Assembly (NCBI GenBank): GCA_017165825.1
Contig: CM029368.1
Location: 23,761,377 to 23,825,376, forward strand
Source: Hepsetus odoe
Lineage: Eukaryota; Chordata; Actinopteri; Characiformes; Hepsetidae
Reading direction: 5' to 3'
DNA length: 64,000 bases
Positions 48,548 to 59,208 of this stretch are shown here, one piece after another (positions within the stretch are counted from its first letter, which is position 1; the number at the start of each line of letters is the position of its first letter). The notes beneath the pieces were generated by a model. That model searched no databases and was not told where the DNA came from. It saw only the letters and a program-made list of their open reading frames with translations. A program made the position numbers and the translations under genes.

Positions 48548-49767
48548 TCAAATCTTGAAGGTTCTATGAACCCTGATCTTCAGTTCTTTCCATGGATTTT
48601 TATTTGGATTAAAGTTGGGTGATTGACTGGGCCATTCTAGCAGCTTAATTGTCTTTCTCTGAAACAAATGGATAGTTTCCTTGGCTGTGAGTTTGGGATC
48701 CTGGTCTTGCTGAAATGTCCATCCTTGTTTCATCCTGAGCATCCTGGTAGATGGAAGCAGATCCTCATCAAGAATGTCCTGGTACATTTCTCCATTCATC
48801 TTTCCTTCAATTAAATGAAGTCTGCCAGGAGCATAAAAAAACAGCTCCACACCATAATGTTTCCACTTCCAAACTTCTGTTAATATGGTGTTTCCTGGGT
48901 GATGTGCAGTGCCATTTCTCCTCCAAACATGGTGTGTGCAGTGACATCCAAAGTTTTCAATTTTGGTCTCTTCTGACTAGACCATATTCATTGTCATTTT
49001 CTGCTGCTTGTCCCAAGCAGGGTCGCATTTTCTGCCATAATGCCATAATTATGATTCTGCCATCGTGTGTGCCATAATTCTGCCATAGTGAAATAATGTT
49101 CTTCCCACTTCTGGATTCATTTTCTGCCACTTGTCCCAAGCAGGGTTGCAGGGGAGTGCCAGAGTCCATCCAGGGCAAAGGACAGGGGACACCTGGACAG
49201 GTGTCGCCAGCCCATCGCAGGGAGGAGCGAAACAGGGACAGCACCTTGCTCAAGGGTACCTCAGGGCAACCTATTGGGAAGGGGTTCGAACCACTGATCT
49301 TCCGATCATGCGGCCAACGCCCCAACCACTAGGCCACCGCTGCCCTGACAAGACTATGTTCTCACAGTATTTTCTTAGCTTGTCCAAAAATTGTGCAGCA
49401 AAGTTTAAATAAGCTTCAACATGCTTTTCCTTCAGCAGTGCAGTCTTGCGTGTATAGAGACCACATTGGTTGGATGCATCACTTAAAGTTTTCATTGAAA
49501 CAACTGTACCAGGTCTTTCTAAAGCTCTCTGCGAGTGGGCTCTTGGACAACTCTTTGGATTATTCTTTTCACTCCTTTGTCAGAAATGCTGTGAGGAGCA
49601 CCTGGTCGTAGTTGGTTTATCGTGAAATAATGTTCTTCCCACTTCTGGATTATGGTCCCAGCAGTGCTAACTGCAATATTCAGAAGAACACTTCTGTAAC
49701 CAATGACATCAGATTTCCAGTAATAAGGTTGCGAGGGTCTTGAAAGAGTTCTTTTATCATGCATCAT
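48548..49767 (-). pseudogene. Tc1-like transposase, split by a SINE, catalytic residues lost
   Basis: Order on the minus strand: a paired-type DNA-binding region ('AGTIIQKWEEHYFTINQLRP', 'GVKRIIQRVVQEPT'); 'TALLKEKHVEAYLNFAAQFL' with 'RKYCENIVLS'; a SINE; and then 'ELFFYAPGRLHLIEGKMNGE', 'GWTFQQDQDPKLTAKET' and 'KLLEWPSQSPNFNPNKNPWK'. The family catalytic triad is D, D, E. The first site reads SEET where SDET is usual, the second (QDQDPK) keeps Asp, and the third reads NPNKN where NPIEN is usual, so the first and third acids are altered. Certainly inactive. Confidence 0.8.
48990..49345 (-). mobile_element. family 2 SINE inserted in the Tc1 element, with complex tail
   Basis: Minus strand: 'gggcagcggtggcctagtgg' (49345 side), B box 'cagtggttcgaacccct', body, and the first tail 'tgggacaagtggcagaaaat' at about 49118. 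About 95 bp of other sequence follows, and then a second tail 'tgggacaagcagcagaaaat' near 48995. Degenerate 16-bp target duplications, 'tgactagaccatattc' (48974-48989) and 'tgacaagactatgttc' (49346-49361), bracket the entire block. Confidence 0.8.
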
Positions 49768-49865
49768 GAAGATGCATCTTGTGTGATACCTTGGTAATAA
49801 GAAACCATTTTATAGACCACCAATTAGGACTAAACCATCTGATATTAATTTGCACATTTGATCCA

Positions 49866-50400
49866 CTGTGGCGGCCCCGAATGGGAGCAACCAAAAGATG
49901 ACTGCTTATCAATATTTTGCATCATGAGATATGATCTTTTTATTTATGCTCTCAAAGTTGTCTATACCACTGAATACTGTCATATATTGAGTTAACTTCT
50001 TTTCCTGCATGCTTTTGATGTTCAACTATTATGGCAAGCTCTTATGATCATGTTTTGTAAAAGAAAAAAAAAAACAAACAAAAAAATCCAGCCTGGCAAT
50101 CCAACTGGGATGTTTCTAGGTCATATGCTGAGTAATGCTGGTGTAAAGTGTGAAAAGCAAAGGGGTGTTGACACATGTCTGCAATACCCCATAGCTAGGT
50201 TGTGGCCAGAATATACTATAAGGCAATAACAGGATTCACTCTTTTAGAATCTTTTAGAAGATTTTGGAGTGTGTTTGCGGCAATTTTATGCAGTTCAGTC
50301 AAAAGAGCTTTTGTGAGGTTAGACATTGATGTTGGCAAGAAATCATGGCTTGCAATCAATCAACAATCAGTCAATAATTAGAAATAAAAAAATCATGATT
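49866..50400. other. intergenic with RTE 3'-end scrap
   Basis: 'gatccactgtggcggcccc' then 'gggagcaaccaaaaga' at 49860-49900 resembles the 3' end of the second RTE family (compare 'agcagccaaaagaaaaag' at 37317-37335). The rest has no recognised content. Confidence 0.45.
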
Positions 50401-50914
50401 GAGTGGTTGTTTTAAGAAACATCTATGTAAATCTCCACAAGAGGAAGGGACTGTCCCCATTGGAGAGCACTGATGAATAGCCATTTTCAGATTTCTGGTG
50501 AGATGCCCCATTGGGCTTTGACTCATTTTTGATTTTGGCTTGTTTTTTGTGTGAGTTTTTAAGCAGTCTAAACAAGCTTTGAATTAAGATTGCTCTGTTT
50601 TTTCTGCATTCATTTTTTTTTTGCTCAATCCCTTGCATGCAAACATCCCCAGAGCATAATACTGTCACCAACATGTTGGACTGTAGGAGATTTTCTTCAC
50701 ACATGCCTTGGGGAATTGTGGTCAGATACTGTTTTCATTTAATCAGACCAGAGCATTTTGGTTTGCATTGGGGTTCTTGTTTACCTGTCTGACCAGGCTG
50801 CTTTCAGCCTTGATTACTCACCCTTTTTGGGCAGCCAGATTTAGGAAGACTGTTGATGGTACCAAATGACTTTCATTTTAGAATGATGGGGGCTACTCTG
50901 GTCTTCTTTGTCCT
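50401..50914. repeat. unclassified repeat-like block
   Basis: The block around 50640-50900 ('acatgttggactgtaggaga', 'tttaatcagaccagagcatt', 'gcagccagatttaggaagac') reads like the minus strand of a degraded DNA transposon of a type frequent in teleosts. No transposase motif could be extracted and ends are not visible. Confidence 0.35.
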
Positions 50915-51120
50915 TTATTTATACAGTGCTTTTTACAGCTTTTTACAACTTTTGTCACAAAGTAGCATAAAAGAATGCAGGCCTGAGACCTTATTGAGCA
51001 AGCTAAAGGCAACAGATGCAAAAAACTCCCTTAAGATGGACAAAGAATCATTGAAAAGGAACCAAAACTCTGAAGGGAACCCATCCGCCTCTGGCTGACA
51101 CTAGATAACAAGAGAGAAAC
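50915..51120 (+). repeat. dispersed repeat, family 6
   Basis: 'ctttatttatacagtgcttt', 'gtcacaaagtagcataaaag', 'aaaaaactcccttaagatgg' and 'gaagggaacccatccgcctc' in this order. The same series occurs at 62255-62460 and partly at 40135-40265. Common in teleosts; non-coding. Confidence 0.7.
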
Positions 51121-51235
51121 TTTTAACAATGTATAAAAATGGTCATGACAGGAGAGTCTGTTTAGTAGAGGTAAGGTCCAGTTGATCCTGGAGTTTATCA
51201 AAAGGCTGGTATCAAAAGCCATCCAAGTAACCAAT

Positions 51236-51405
51236 TGCTGGTCTAGTGAAAGTGGCTACTTGTTATTGAGAAGCACACCACAGCACACAGTGAATCACAA
51301 AGAAATGCATTCTTTGCATTTTACCTATACACACACATGCAGCAGAGGGCAGCCATGTCCAGTGCCTAGGGTGTAGTGATGAGGACATTATCTTACTCAA
51401 GAGTA
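51236..51405 (-). repeat. family 3 SINE, truncated and decayed
   Basis: 'cacagcacacagtgaatcac', 'cattttacctatacacacac' and 'agggcagccatgtccagtgc' follow the order of the 3' half of the copy at 26636-26874. The tRNA-like head is missing. Confidence 0.5.
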
Positions 51406-52560
51406 TTGTGTGTAGATAGATGTAAAACATGTTGTAAGATTTAAGCATTCTTGAATCCAATGAAACATATTCTGATTTAGGGTGATTAACAGTTGTGCTT
51501 AAATATTTGTGAACATTTAGTTTTCTCTTCATTTTACATAAATCATTTTAAATAAAACATGACATCACAAATATTCAGAGTGTATGCAATGTCTCAGGCA
51601 TGGAGATTTCTGCCCCCAGGAGTCGCCATTCATCAAAAATCTCTGCAAGAGCAAGGCATTCAATAACTTGAAAGATCACTAAGAGCCCCAAGGTAACATC
51701 TAAAGGCCATCTTGATGAGTCATAAGATTACTGAAAAAAGTTCTTTTGACTGATAAGGGAAAAATAGGTCCTTCTGGCTTGAATGAGAACATATATATTT
51801 TTTTGAAAACTAAGCCTTCCTGCTTTCAAACTTCATCCCAACTTTGAAACACAGAAGTCACAATGTAATGCCTCAGGGTGTTTTGTTGCAGTTTGACCTG
51901 GAAACCCACCATCACTGATGGATCTATGAATTATATTAGGAAGTTAAAAAAGAGAATGCCAAGGTATCCATCAATGAACTCCAAAAAATGTGTCCTAGAG
52001 CTGGATAACAATTCTAAATACACACAAGTATTTAGTCTATCAGGAAGAGTGAGACAGAAGAAATGTATCCTATCGACAATGCCCAGTTAAAGTACTCAGT
52101 CCACTACAAATAAGGCAGAACTTTGAGTGTGACACATAGATATACACATAGCCCTCAAACACAGAGGAATGAACGGATCAATTTGAAGGAACAACCAACA
52201 ACTTCATATAACATTTGGTTGAAGTCACACCACTTACACTTAGAAGAGACCACATATTTTGGCAACAAATAAATTAATCTTGGTCATTTTGGGTTATTTT
52301 TTTTTACCTTTAAACTTCTGGAAAAGCAGCTTTTTGGAACTCTTAGTAGTCAAGAGTGTAAATTAAATCATTAACACACATTGGTTCCTTATCAGACATA
52401 AAATATGCTGGCACATTATGATGCAGCATTAAATTCTTTAAGTGTTACCATGATCAATTGATCAACCATTAAACATAACATGAACAGACGTTGGTCACTG
52501 CTTAAAGCAAATGTGTGAGCTCATAATTAGAGCTTAGAAATTATAAAAATAATATACTTA
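51406..52560. other. intergenic, possible old DNA-transposon debris
   Basis: 51597-52080 has the texture of a degraded Tc1-like element ('gaaacccaccatcactgatg', 'aagagaatgccaaggtatcc'), but I cannot align a catalytic motif or ends. No host gene seen. Confidence 0.35.
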
Positions 52561-52561
52561 C

Positions 52562-52830
52562 AAGTCAAGTCAAGTAGGATTTTATTGTCATTTCAGCCAT
52601 ATACACAGTATACAGTGAAACGAAATAACGTTCCTCCAGGACCCTGGTGCTACACACAAGACAAGACACAAGACAACATAAGACACAACACGGGGCAACA
52701 AGTGCAAGACAAGACAGACAACAACAGACGACACGACAGACAGTACATTCATCCGTGGAGGGCTGCAGTGTTGTGAAACAAAGCAGCCCAGGTAGATTAT
52801 GTGTAGCAGTGTGGTGGAGCAGTGTTATTG
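52562..52830 (+). repeat. dispersed repeat, family 5
   Basis: 'caagtcaagtcaagtaggat', 'ttgtcatttcagccatatac' and 'cagtgaaacgaaataacg' are shared with 9003-9130. They are followed by an ACA/AGACA-rich internal stretch (52650-52745) with many short 'agacaagacaca' units. Confidence 0.6.
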
Positions 52831-52889
52831 AATTACACATATTTTTTGTGTTTTAACCTTAACATACTTATTGCTTATGCCAAGTGATC

Positions 52890-53170
52890 TTTTTCTTTTT
52901 CTTTTGGCTGCTCCTATAGGGGTTCCCACAGTGGATCCTCTGTCTCCATTTCTTCCTCTCCTCTGCATCTTGTTACCTTCACTTCTATCCTCCTACCCTT
53001 CCTTCTCTCCTCCTGCATCTGGAAATGCCTTCCTCCTTTTCTTCGGCCAACAATAGCCCAACCCCCCTTTTGGCTAACAGCAATGGTTGCGGTCATTGTT
53101 AACCAATACACTGCCTTGTGTGTCCTGGGTTGGCTGGGTTCTAGTGCCAAGCGAGATGCTGTTCAATTTA
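52890..53170 (-). mobile_element. RTE-clade LINE 3'-end fragment (second RTE family)
   Basis: The minus strand ends in 'aggagcagccaaaagaaaaa', the 3' terminus of the LINE fragment at 36634-37346. The adjoining part (53060-53170, 'aacagcaatggttgcggtca') resembles the 5' portion near 11545-11570 of the other copy. So 5' and 3' ends may be fused, as in a non-autonomous derivative. Confidence 0.5.
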
Positions 53171-53610
53171 GGCAGCACCATGGGGCTTAAGGCTCATATG
53201 TAACTCATCCTTGCATCATTCCTGTGCTAAGGTCATTTCATTTCATGTAAGCTTGCAGTGGATTGTATCTGAGGAAAATTGGACAAATTAAGACTATATA
53301 TTCATGTTGCAAATCACTTTTAACAACATACATCATCAAACCAATTTGTCTTTCATTACCAAGAAAGCCCAGCCACATCTCAACTTCCTTTGTAGACAGC
53401 CCAACTACTCCCCCTTGCCTCACCAAGTTCTGCATAGGGACTATATAGAGCATTTTGAGCAATGACATCAACTAAAATGTGTGAGTGTGTGTAAAATGTA
53501 AGTTAAGGTGTGCACTATATTCCATAAAGACATGCATACCTGACCTAAAGTGCATACAGATAGTTTCCAGGCCCTTTCAAGATACACAGGTAGAGTGAGC
53601 TTTGTGCTTG
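53171..53610. other. intergenic, nothing recognised
   Basis: AT-rich sequence without a supported feature. Confidence 0.5.
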
Positions 53611-53649
53611 ATGGGGGATGGGGGATGGGGGATGGGAGGGGATGGGATG
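53611..53649 (+). repeat. GATGGGG minisatellite
   Basis: Imperfect GATGGGGG/GATGGGAGG/GATGG units, six or so. They abut the head of a family 1 SINE. G-runs could form a quadruplex. Confidence 0.85.
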
Positions 53650-53850
53650 GTGGTGGTCTAGTGGTAGGGTACTTGCCTATGGCCCAATGGCTCAAGAGGT
53701 CCCAGGTTCGAATCCCAGCTCTGGCACTACCACCACTGGGTCCCTGAGCAAGACCCTTAACCCTGAGTTGCTCCAGGGGGACTGTCCCTGTAATTAGGAC
53801 ATGGAAGTCACTCTGGATAAGAGCGTCTGCTAAGTGCCGTAAATGTAAAT
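53650..53850 (+). mobile_element. family 1 SINE (L2 tail), well preserved
   Basis: 'gtggtggtctagtggtaggg' (A box), 'cccaggttcgaatcccagct' (intact B box), 'gttgctccagggggactgtc' and the tail 'cactctggataagagcgtct', 'gctaagtgccgtaaatgtaa'. The cleanest head in the window. Confidence 0.92.
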
Positions 53851-54109
53851 AATGCTTTAAAAAGAATAAATAAAAGACTGAATTAAGAATTAAACAACAG
53901 TATGTTGCATGTAATTATTTAGATCCTTTAGATTTTTCATAGATGTTTCAAAGCTTTAACAGTTAAGCTTTGGTTTATCCTACTAGCACTGGTCCTCCTA
54001 AAACCTATGTTTCTACAAACTGAGTGAGGCAATATGCCCATCTGTTCAGAAAAACCCCCCCAAAAAACAAGTAACCATTGATCCCATTGCTTATTATTAT
54101 CCTTTATGT
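53851..54109. other. intergenic, nothing recognised
   Basis: AT-rich with a C-run at 54054-54060; no supported feature. Confidence 0.5.
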
Positions 54110-55275
54110 GGGCAGATATCAGGAATTAATTGTAAGATTTGTTCTTTTTGTAAGATTTATCTCTGGGTGATAGATATTTTTCAGTTTTTGAGTAACTCCC
54201 CACTGTTGACAGATTTGGAAAATATCATTGGAAACAGCTAGACCCACATACTGAAATAGTCTACCACTACCAAGAGGTGTTTGTTCTGTAGGGTGTATTT
54301 TGGTAATTGGTTCATCAGATCTACCCCAAACATGTATCCAGGCTTTCCTATGGGTGTGAATTAGAGAAACCCAACCAAATTTCCTAACTATGGCTTGCAT
54401 TTTGGCCAGCTGAGACAGCTTTTACAATATTTCCACAGGTCAGGACAGATCTGTGACCAATATGCTACTTCTAGTAGGCATTGCAAAGTTTTCACCGTCC
54501 TTAGATGTCCACTGAGAGAACTGCATGAGCATACTGAATGTTTTATGACTTTAAAGAGGGAGGAATGAAGCTGGAGGAAAGAGTAATAAATATGTTTGTT
54601 GACTGAAGGTGATTGTGCTTTTCACAGTGGGGATGAAGCATGGTGTCAGCTTTTTGAGTTGTCCCTCTTTTTTTCAGTTACCAGGTGCTTCCTATTTGGT
54701 GCATTGCCAGGTAAGCATGTGGGTTTTCTTCTTTCTAAAACTGTGTCAAGAAATTGGAAAAAATATTCAAATATTTTCTCTAATACTGCACTGTGAAATC
54801 AAAAAAGTGTGTCAACTCTCTAGTCTGAATCTAGTTAAGATGATGACCAAGGCAGATTTAAAACCAAGGTTAAGGCAGCATGATCACTAAGAGGAGCAAA
54901 AGGTTTTCTTTCCTTTTGGGAGCCTTGAGTTCTATGCCCTTATGAATAAATCACAACATCATCTAAAAGAAGCAACCGTGTTCAATATAGTCAGCTAAAA
55001 TCAGTAATCCCTATGCATTGGAAAGCAGCAGCAAAACGTTCATATTGCAGTTCTTTTGACAAAAGTGGTCTGAATGTATCTGTATCTGCCAGTATCTGCT
55101 CCTCAAGTCAGAAGTTACAAGAAATCCTGAGACCGTAAAGCAATTCCAATATGTTTTGAATCTGCAGCACCGGAAATCCATCCATTGTTTTTTTTATGTC
55201 CATTAATCAACAGCATTCCTCTCTGTTGTTTTAAAACTAGCATGATGGGTACTGCCCATGGGAAGGATGATGGAA
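54110..55275 (-). pseudogene. Ty3/gypsy pol relic (reverse transcriptase to integrase)
   Basis: On the minus strand, 55275 to about 55170 reads 'HGIILPSSFPWAVPIMLVLK', a typical gypsy RT N-terminal block. Near 54950 a frame gives LDDVVIYS, the RT catalytic motif. The RNase H part is not recognisable. At 54520-54400 'LQCLLEVAYWSQICPDLWKY' followed by 'CKSC' resembles the integrase zinc-binding region, and at 54200-54120 'FQICQQWGVTQKLKNIYHPE' resembles the integrase core. Domain order fits Ty3/gypsy. Many stops and frameshifts; dead. No flanking LTRs found. Confidence 0.7.
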
Positions 55276-55877
55276 GAATAATTCCATGTGCCAAAAACAA
55301 ACAAACAAACAAAAAAAACTACAATAATACTGTAATAATACTACAATAATACTGTTTCTCCTTGGCTAGGTAGGTAGAGTAAGCTCACTATTACTCATGA
55401 AAAAAACTTCATTTGCAAAGCAACTTCATGTAATGTATTTTCTCCTCTAGTGACTAGTAGAGGCAGAAGAGAGAAAAGGAATACCATGGCTTTCTCTTCT
55501 CGGCTGCTGTTGGTTGCATCCTTGTGTTAATGTAAATTAGGATTGTAGAGCAAAATAAATAAACCAAGAAGTACATCAATGTGTGTCTCTCTCCTTTCCA
55601 TCCACTACAGTAGCATGTTCATGTAAACCGTGACACACTTAATAGTTAATACTGAATAGTTAATAGTGGTACACAACTTTCAAAAATGTAGACGTTGGGA
55701 ATGACCATATAGTTGTGATGTAAGAGCTGTTTTCTTCTAATCAACCTTAATCAACTAATCAACCTGAAACCAAAAAAAAAGTCTAGAATTAGTGTGATGT
55801 AAAGTGTTTTGCATCCCATGTGCAGTTCTTTCCCCTTTCCCTCAAGTTATTATATATACAAGTTATAAGGTGATTCA
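55276..55877. other. intergenic, nothing recognised
   Basis: AT-rich with short (AAAC)n and 'aataatactgt' triplications (55320-55352); no supported feature. Confidence 0.5.
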
Positions 55878-58800
55878 TATCCATCCATCCATCCATTTTC
55901 TTCCACTTATCCGAGGTCGGGTCGGGGGGGCAGCAGCTCCAGCAGGGATGCCCAGACTTCCCTCTCTCCGGCCACTTCTTCCAGCTCCTCCGGGCGGATC
56001 CCAAGGCGTTCCCAGGCCAGCCGAGAGACATAGTCTCTCCAGCGTGTCCTGGGTCTTCCCCGGGGTCTCTTTCCGGTGGGACGTGCCCGGAACACCTCAC
56101 CAGGGAGGCGTCCAGGGGGCATCCTAATCAGATGCCCGAGCCACCTAATCTGACTCCTCTCGATGCGGAGGAGCAGCGGCTCTACTTTGAGCCCCTCCCG
56201 GATGGCTGAGCTTCTCACCCTATCTCTAAGGGAGAGCCCAGACACCCTGCGGAGGAAACTCATTTCGGCCGCTTGTATTCGCGATCTCGTTCTTTCGGTC
56301 ACTACCCACAGCTCGTGACCATAGGTGAGGGTGGGAACGTAGATCGACTGGTAAATTGAGAGCTTTGCCTTCTGGCTCAGCTCCTTCTTTACCATGACGG
56401 ACCGATGCAGAGCCCGCATCACTGCAGAAGCTGCCCCGATCCGCCTGTCGATCTCCCGCTCCATCTTACCCTCACTCGTGAACAAGATCCCAAGATACTT
56501 AAACTACTCCACTTGGGACAAGGTCTCACTCCCAATCCTGAGAGGGCATTCCACCCTTTTCCGACTGAGGACCATGGCCTCAGATTTAGAGGTGCTGATT
56601 CTCATCCCAGCCGCTTCACACTCGGCTGCGAACCGATCCTGAGAGTGCTGAAGGTCACGGCATGATGAGGCCAACAGGACAACGTCATCTGCAAAAAGCA
56701 GAGACCCAATCCTGAGCCCACCAAACCGGACCCCCTCAACGCCCTGGCTGCGCCTAGAAATCCTGTCCATAAAAGTTATGAACAGGATCGGTGACAAAGG
56801 GCAGCCCTGGCGGAGTCCAACCCTCACCGGGAACAGGTCCGACTTACTGCCGGCAATGCGGACCAAGCTCTGTCACCGGTTGTACAGGGACCGGACAGCC
56901 CTTAACAGGGAATCCGATACCCCATACTCCCGGAGTACCCCCCACAGGAGCCCCCGAGGGACACGGTCGAATGCCTTCTCCAAGTCCACAAAGCACATGT
57001 AAAATGGTTGGGCAAACTCCCATGCACCCTCTAGGACCCTGCTAAGGGTGTAGAGCTGGTCCACTGTTCCGCAACCTGGACGAAAACCACATTGCTCCTC
57101 CTGGATCTGAGGTTCGACTATCCGACGGACCCTCCTTTCCAGGACCCCTGAATAGACTTTCCCCGGGAGGCTGAGAAGTGTGATCCCTCGATAATTGGAA
57201 CACACCCTCCGGTCCCCTTTCTTAAAGAGGGGGACCACCACCCCGGTTTGCCAATCCAGAGGCACCGTCCCCAATGTCCATGCGATGTTGCAGAGGCGTG
57301 TCAGCCATGACAGTCCTACAACATCCAGAGCCTTGAGGAACTCTGGGCGGATCTCATCCACTCCCGGAGCCCTGCCACCAAGGAGCTTTTTGACCACCGT
57401 GGCAACCTCGACCCCAGAGATGGAAGAGTTCACCTCGATGTCCCCAGGCTCTGCTTCCTCCTCAGAAGGCATGTTGGTGGAATTAAGGAGGTCTTCGAAG
57501 TACTCCCCCCACCGACCCACAACGTCCCGAGTCGAGGTCAGCAGCGCACCATCCCCACTATACACTGTGTTGACCGTGCACTGCTTTCCCCTCCTGAGAC
57601 GCCGGATGGTGGACCAGAATTTCCTCGAAGCCGTCTGGAAGTCCTTCTCCATGGCCTCTCCAAACTCCTCCCATGCCCGAGTTTTTGCCTCAGCAACCAC
57701 CAGAGCCGCATTCCGCTTGGCCTGTCGGTACCTATCAGCTGCCTCCGGAGCCCCACTGGCCAGAAAGGCCCGGTAGGACTCCTTCTTCAGCTTGATGGCA
57801 TCCCTCACCGCTGGTGTCCACCAACGGGTTCTAGGGTTGCCACCGCGACAGGCACCGACCACCTCCCGGCCACAGCTCCGGTCAGCCGCCTTGACAATGG
57901 AGGCGCGGAACAAGGTCCATTCAGACTCAATGTCCCCCACCTCCCCCGGGACGTGGTTAAAGCTTTGACGGAGGTGGGAGTTGAAGCTTGTCCTGACAGG
58001 GGACTCTGCCAGACGTTCCCAGCAGACCCTCACGATGCGTTTGGGCCTACCAGGTCTGACCGGCATCCTCCCCCACCAACGAAGCCAACTCACCACCAGG
58101 TGATGGTCGGTTGACAGCTCCGCCCCTCTCTTTACCCGAGTGTCCAAGACATGGGGCCGCAAGTCCGATGACACGACCACAAAGTCGATCATTGAATTGC
58201 GGCCTAGGGTGTCCTGGTGCCAGGTGCACATGTGGACATCCTTATGCCTGAACATGGTGTTCGTTATGGACAATCCGTGACGAGCACAAAAGTCCAATAA
58301 CAAAACACCGCTCTGGTTCAGATCGGGGGGGCCATTCCTCCCAATTACGCCCTTCCAGGTGTCACTGTCATTACCCACGTGAGCATTGAAGTCCCCCAGC
58401 AGAACGATGGAGTCACCAGGAGGGACGCTCTCTAGCGCCCCCTCCAGAGACCCCAGAAAGGGTGGGTAGTCCAGAATGCTGTTTGGCGCATAAGCGCAGA
58501 CAACACTAAGGACCCGTCCCCCGACCCGAAGGCGGAGGGCCGCCACCCTCTCATCTACTGGGGTAAACCCCAATGTACTGGCGCCAAGCCGTGGGGCAAT
58601 AAGTATGCCCACACCTGCTCGGCGCCTCTCACCGGTGGCAACTCCAGAGTGGAAAAGAGTCCAGCCCCTCTCAAGGAGACTGGTTCCAGAGTCCAAGCTG
58701 TGCGTTGAGGTGAGTCCAACTATATCTAGCTGGAATTGCTCAACCTCGCGCACTAGCTCAGGCTCCTTCCCCACCAGAGAGGTGACGTTCCACGTCCCTA

Positions 58801-59168
58801 GAGCCAGCTTCTGCAGCCGAGGATCGGACCGCCAAGGCCCTCGTTTTCGGCCACCGCCCAGCTCACAATGCACCCGACCTCTTTGGCCCCTCCCACAGGT
58901 GGTGAGCCCATGGGAAGGGGGACCCACGTTGCCTCTTCGGGCTAAGCCCGGCCGGGCCCCATGGGTGAAGGCCCGACCACCAGGCGCTCGCCAGCGGGCC
59001 CCACGTCCAGGCCTGGCTCCAGAGGGAGGTCCCGGTGACCCACGTCCGGGCGAGGGAGAACGTCTTCCAAAGTTTTTGTCCATCATCAGAGGTCCTCTGA
59101 ACCGCTCTTTGTCTCTTCCCTCACCTAGGACCTGTTTGCCTCGGGTGCCCCTACCAGGGGCATAACAA
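55878..59168 (-). mobile_element. near-full-length RTE-clade LINE (about 3.3 kb)
   Basis: The 3' end is a (GGAT)n tail (plus strand 'atccatccatccatcc' at 55880) preceded on the minus strand by 'cgacctcggataagtggaag'. The 5' side ends near 59168. A single long frame encodes an AP-type endonuclease followed by a reverse transcriptase. There is no RNase H, as usual for RTE. Composition is markedly GC-rich and CpG-rich compared with the surrounding AT-rich DNA, consistent with a recent insertion. Predicted proteins from this LINE type are often mislabelled as host genes. No clear target duplication was found. Confidence 0.92.
55907..59086 (-). pseudogene. LINE endonuclease-reverse transcriptase ORF, two in-frame stops
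   Basis: From ATG at 59086 the same frame runs to TAA at 55907 (1,060 codons including the stop), broken only by TGA at 56873-56875 (codon 738) and TAG at 56504-56506 (codon 861). Endonuclease: 'LALGTWNVTSLVGKEPELV', 'VLLGDFNAHVGNDSDTWKG' (catalytic D/N), 'NSMIDFVVVSSDLRPHVLDT', 'ELSTDHHLVVSW' (D-H pair). Reverse transcriptase: 'YMCFVDLEKAFDRVPRG' (motif A), 'GLRQGCPLSPILFITFMDRI' (motif B), 'FADDVVLLASS' (motif C, near codon 798). C-terminus: 'GKRPRGRPRTRWRDYVSRLA'. The first stop falls between motifs A and B, so any product lacks an active RT. Host-gene function is not expected. Confidence 0.9.
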
Positions 59169-59208
59169 CTGTCTTGTTTGTCTACATAACTGTAGACAAA
59201 CAAGACAG
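59169..59208. repeat. 18-bp perfect inverted repeat at the LINE 5' junction
   Basis: Arms 59169-59186 and 59191-59208 are perfectly complementary around a 4-base loop, TAAC. The right arm continues into Tc1-like sequence; the left arm abuts the LINE 5' end. Confidence 0.9.

Larger units (their letters stand above)
48255..49865 (-). mobile_element. Tc1/mariner element, lineage D, disrupted by a SINE
   Basis: The minus strand carries the whole transposase region in order: the start region at about 49770 ('MMHDKRTLSRPSQPYYWK'), HTH part 49519-49767, middle 49350-49495, and the catalytic C-terminal half 48548-48970. The terminal parts extend to about 48255 ('ccagatgttggtaacaaccc') and 49865. No clean terminal repeat pair was resolved. 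Stops and frameshifts throughout. Confidence 0.8.

Noticed and set aside
49096..49412. Gly/Arg/Pro-rich frames around the SINE
   Set aside because: The same residue patterns recur at each family 2 SINE (23458-23687, 47249-47615), so they are translated SINE sequence.
57195..57776. 193-codon + strand frame, and the 186-codon frame at 58605-59165
   Set aside because: Antisense shadows of the GC-rich LINE coding strand.
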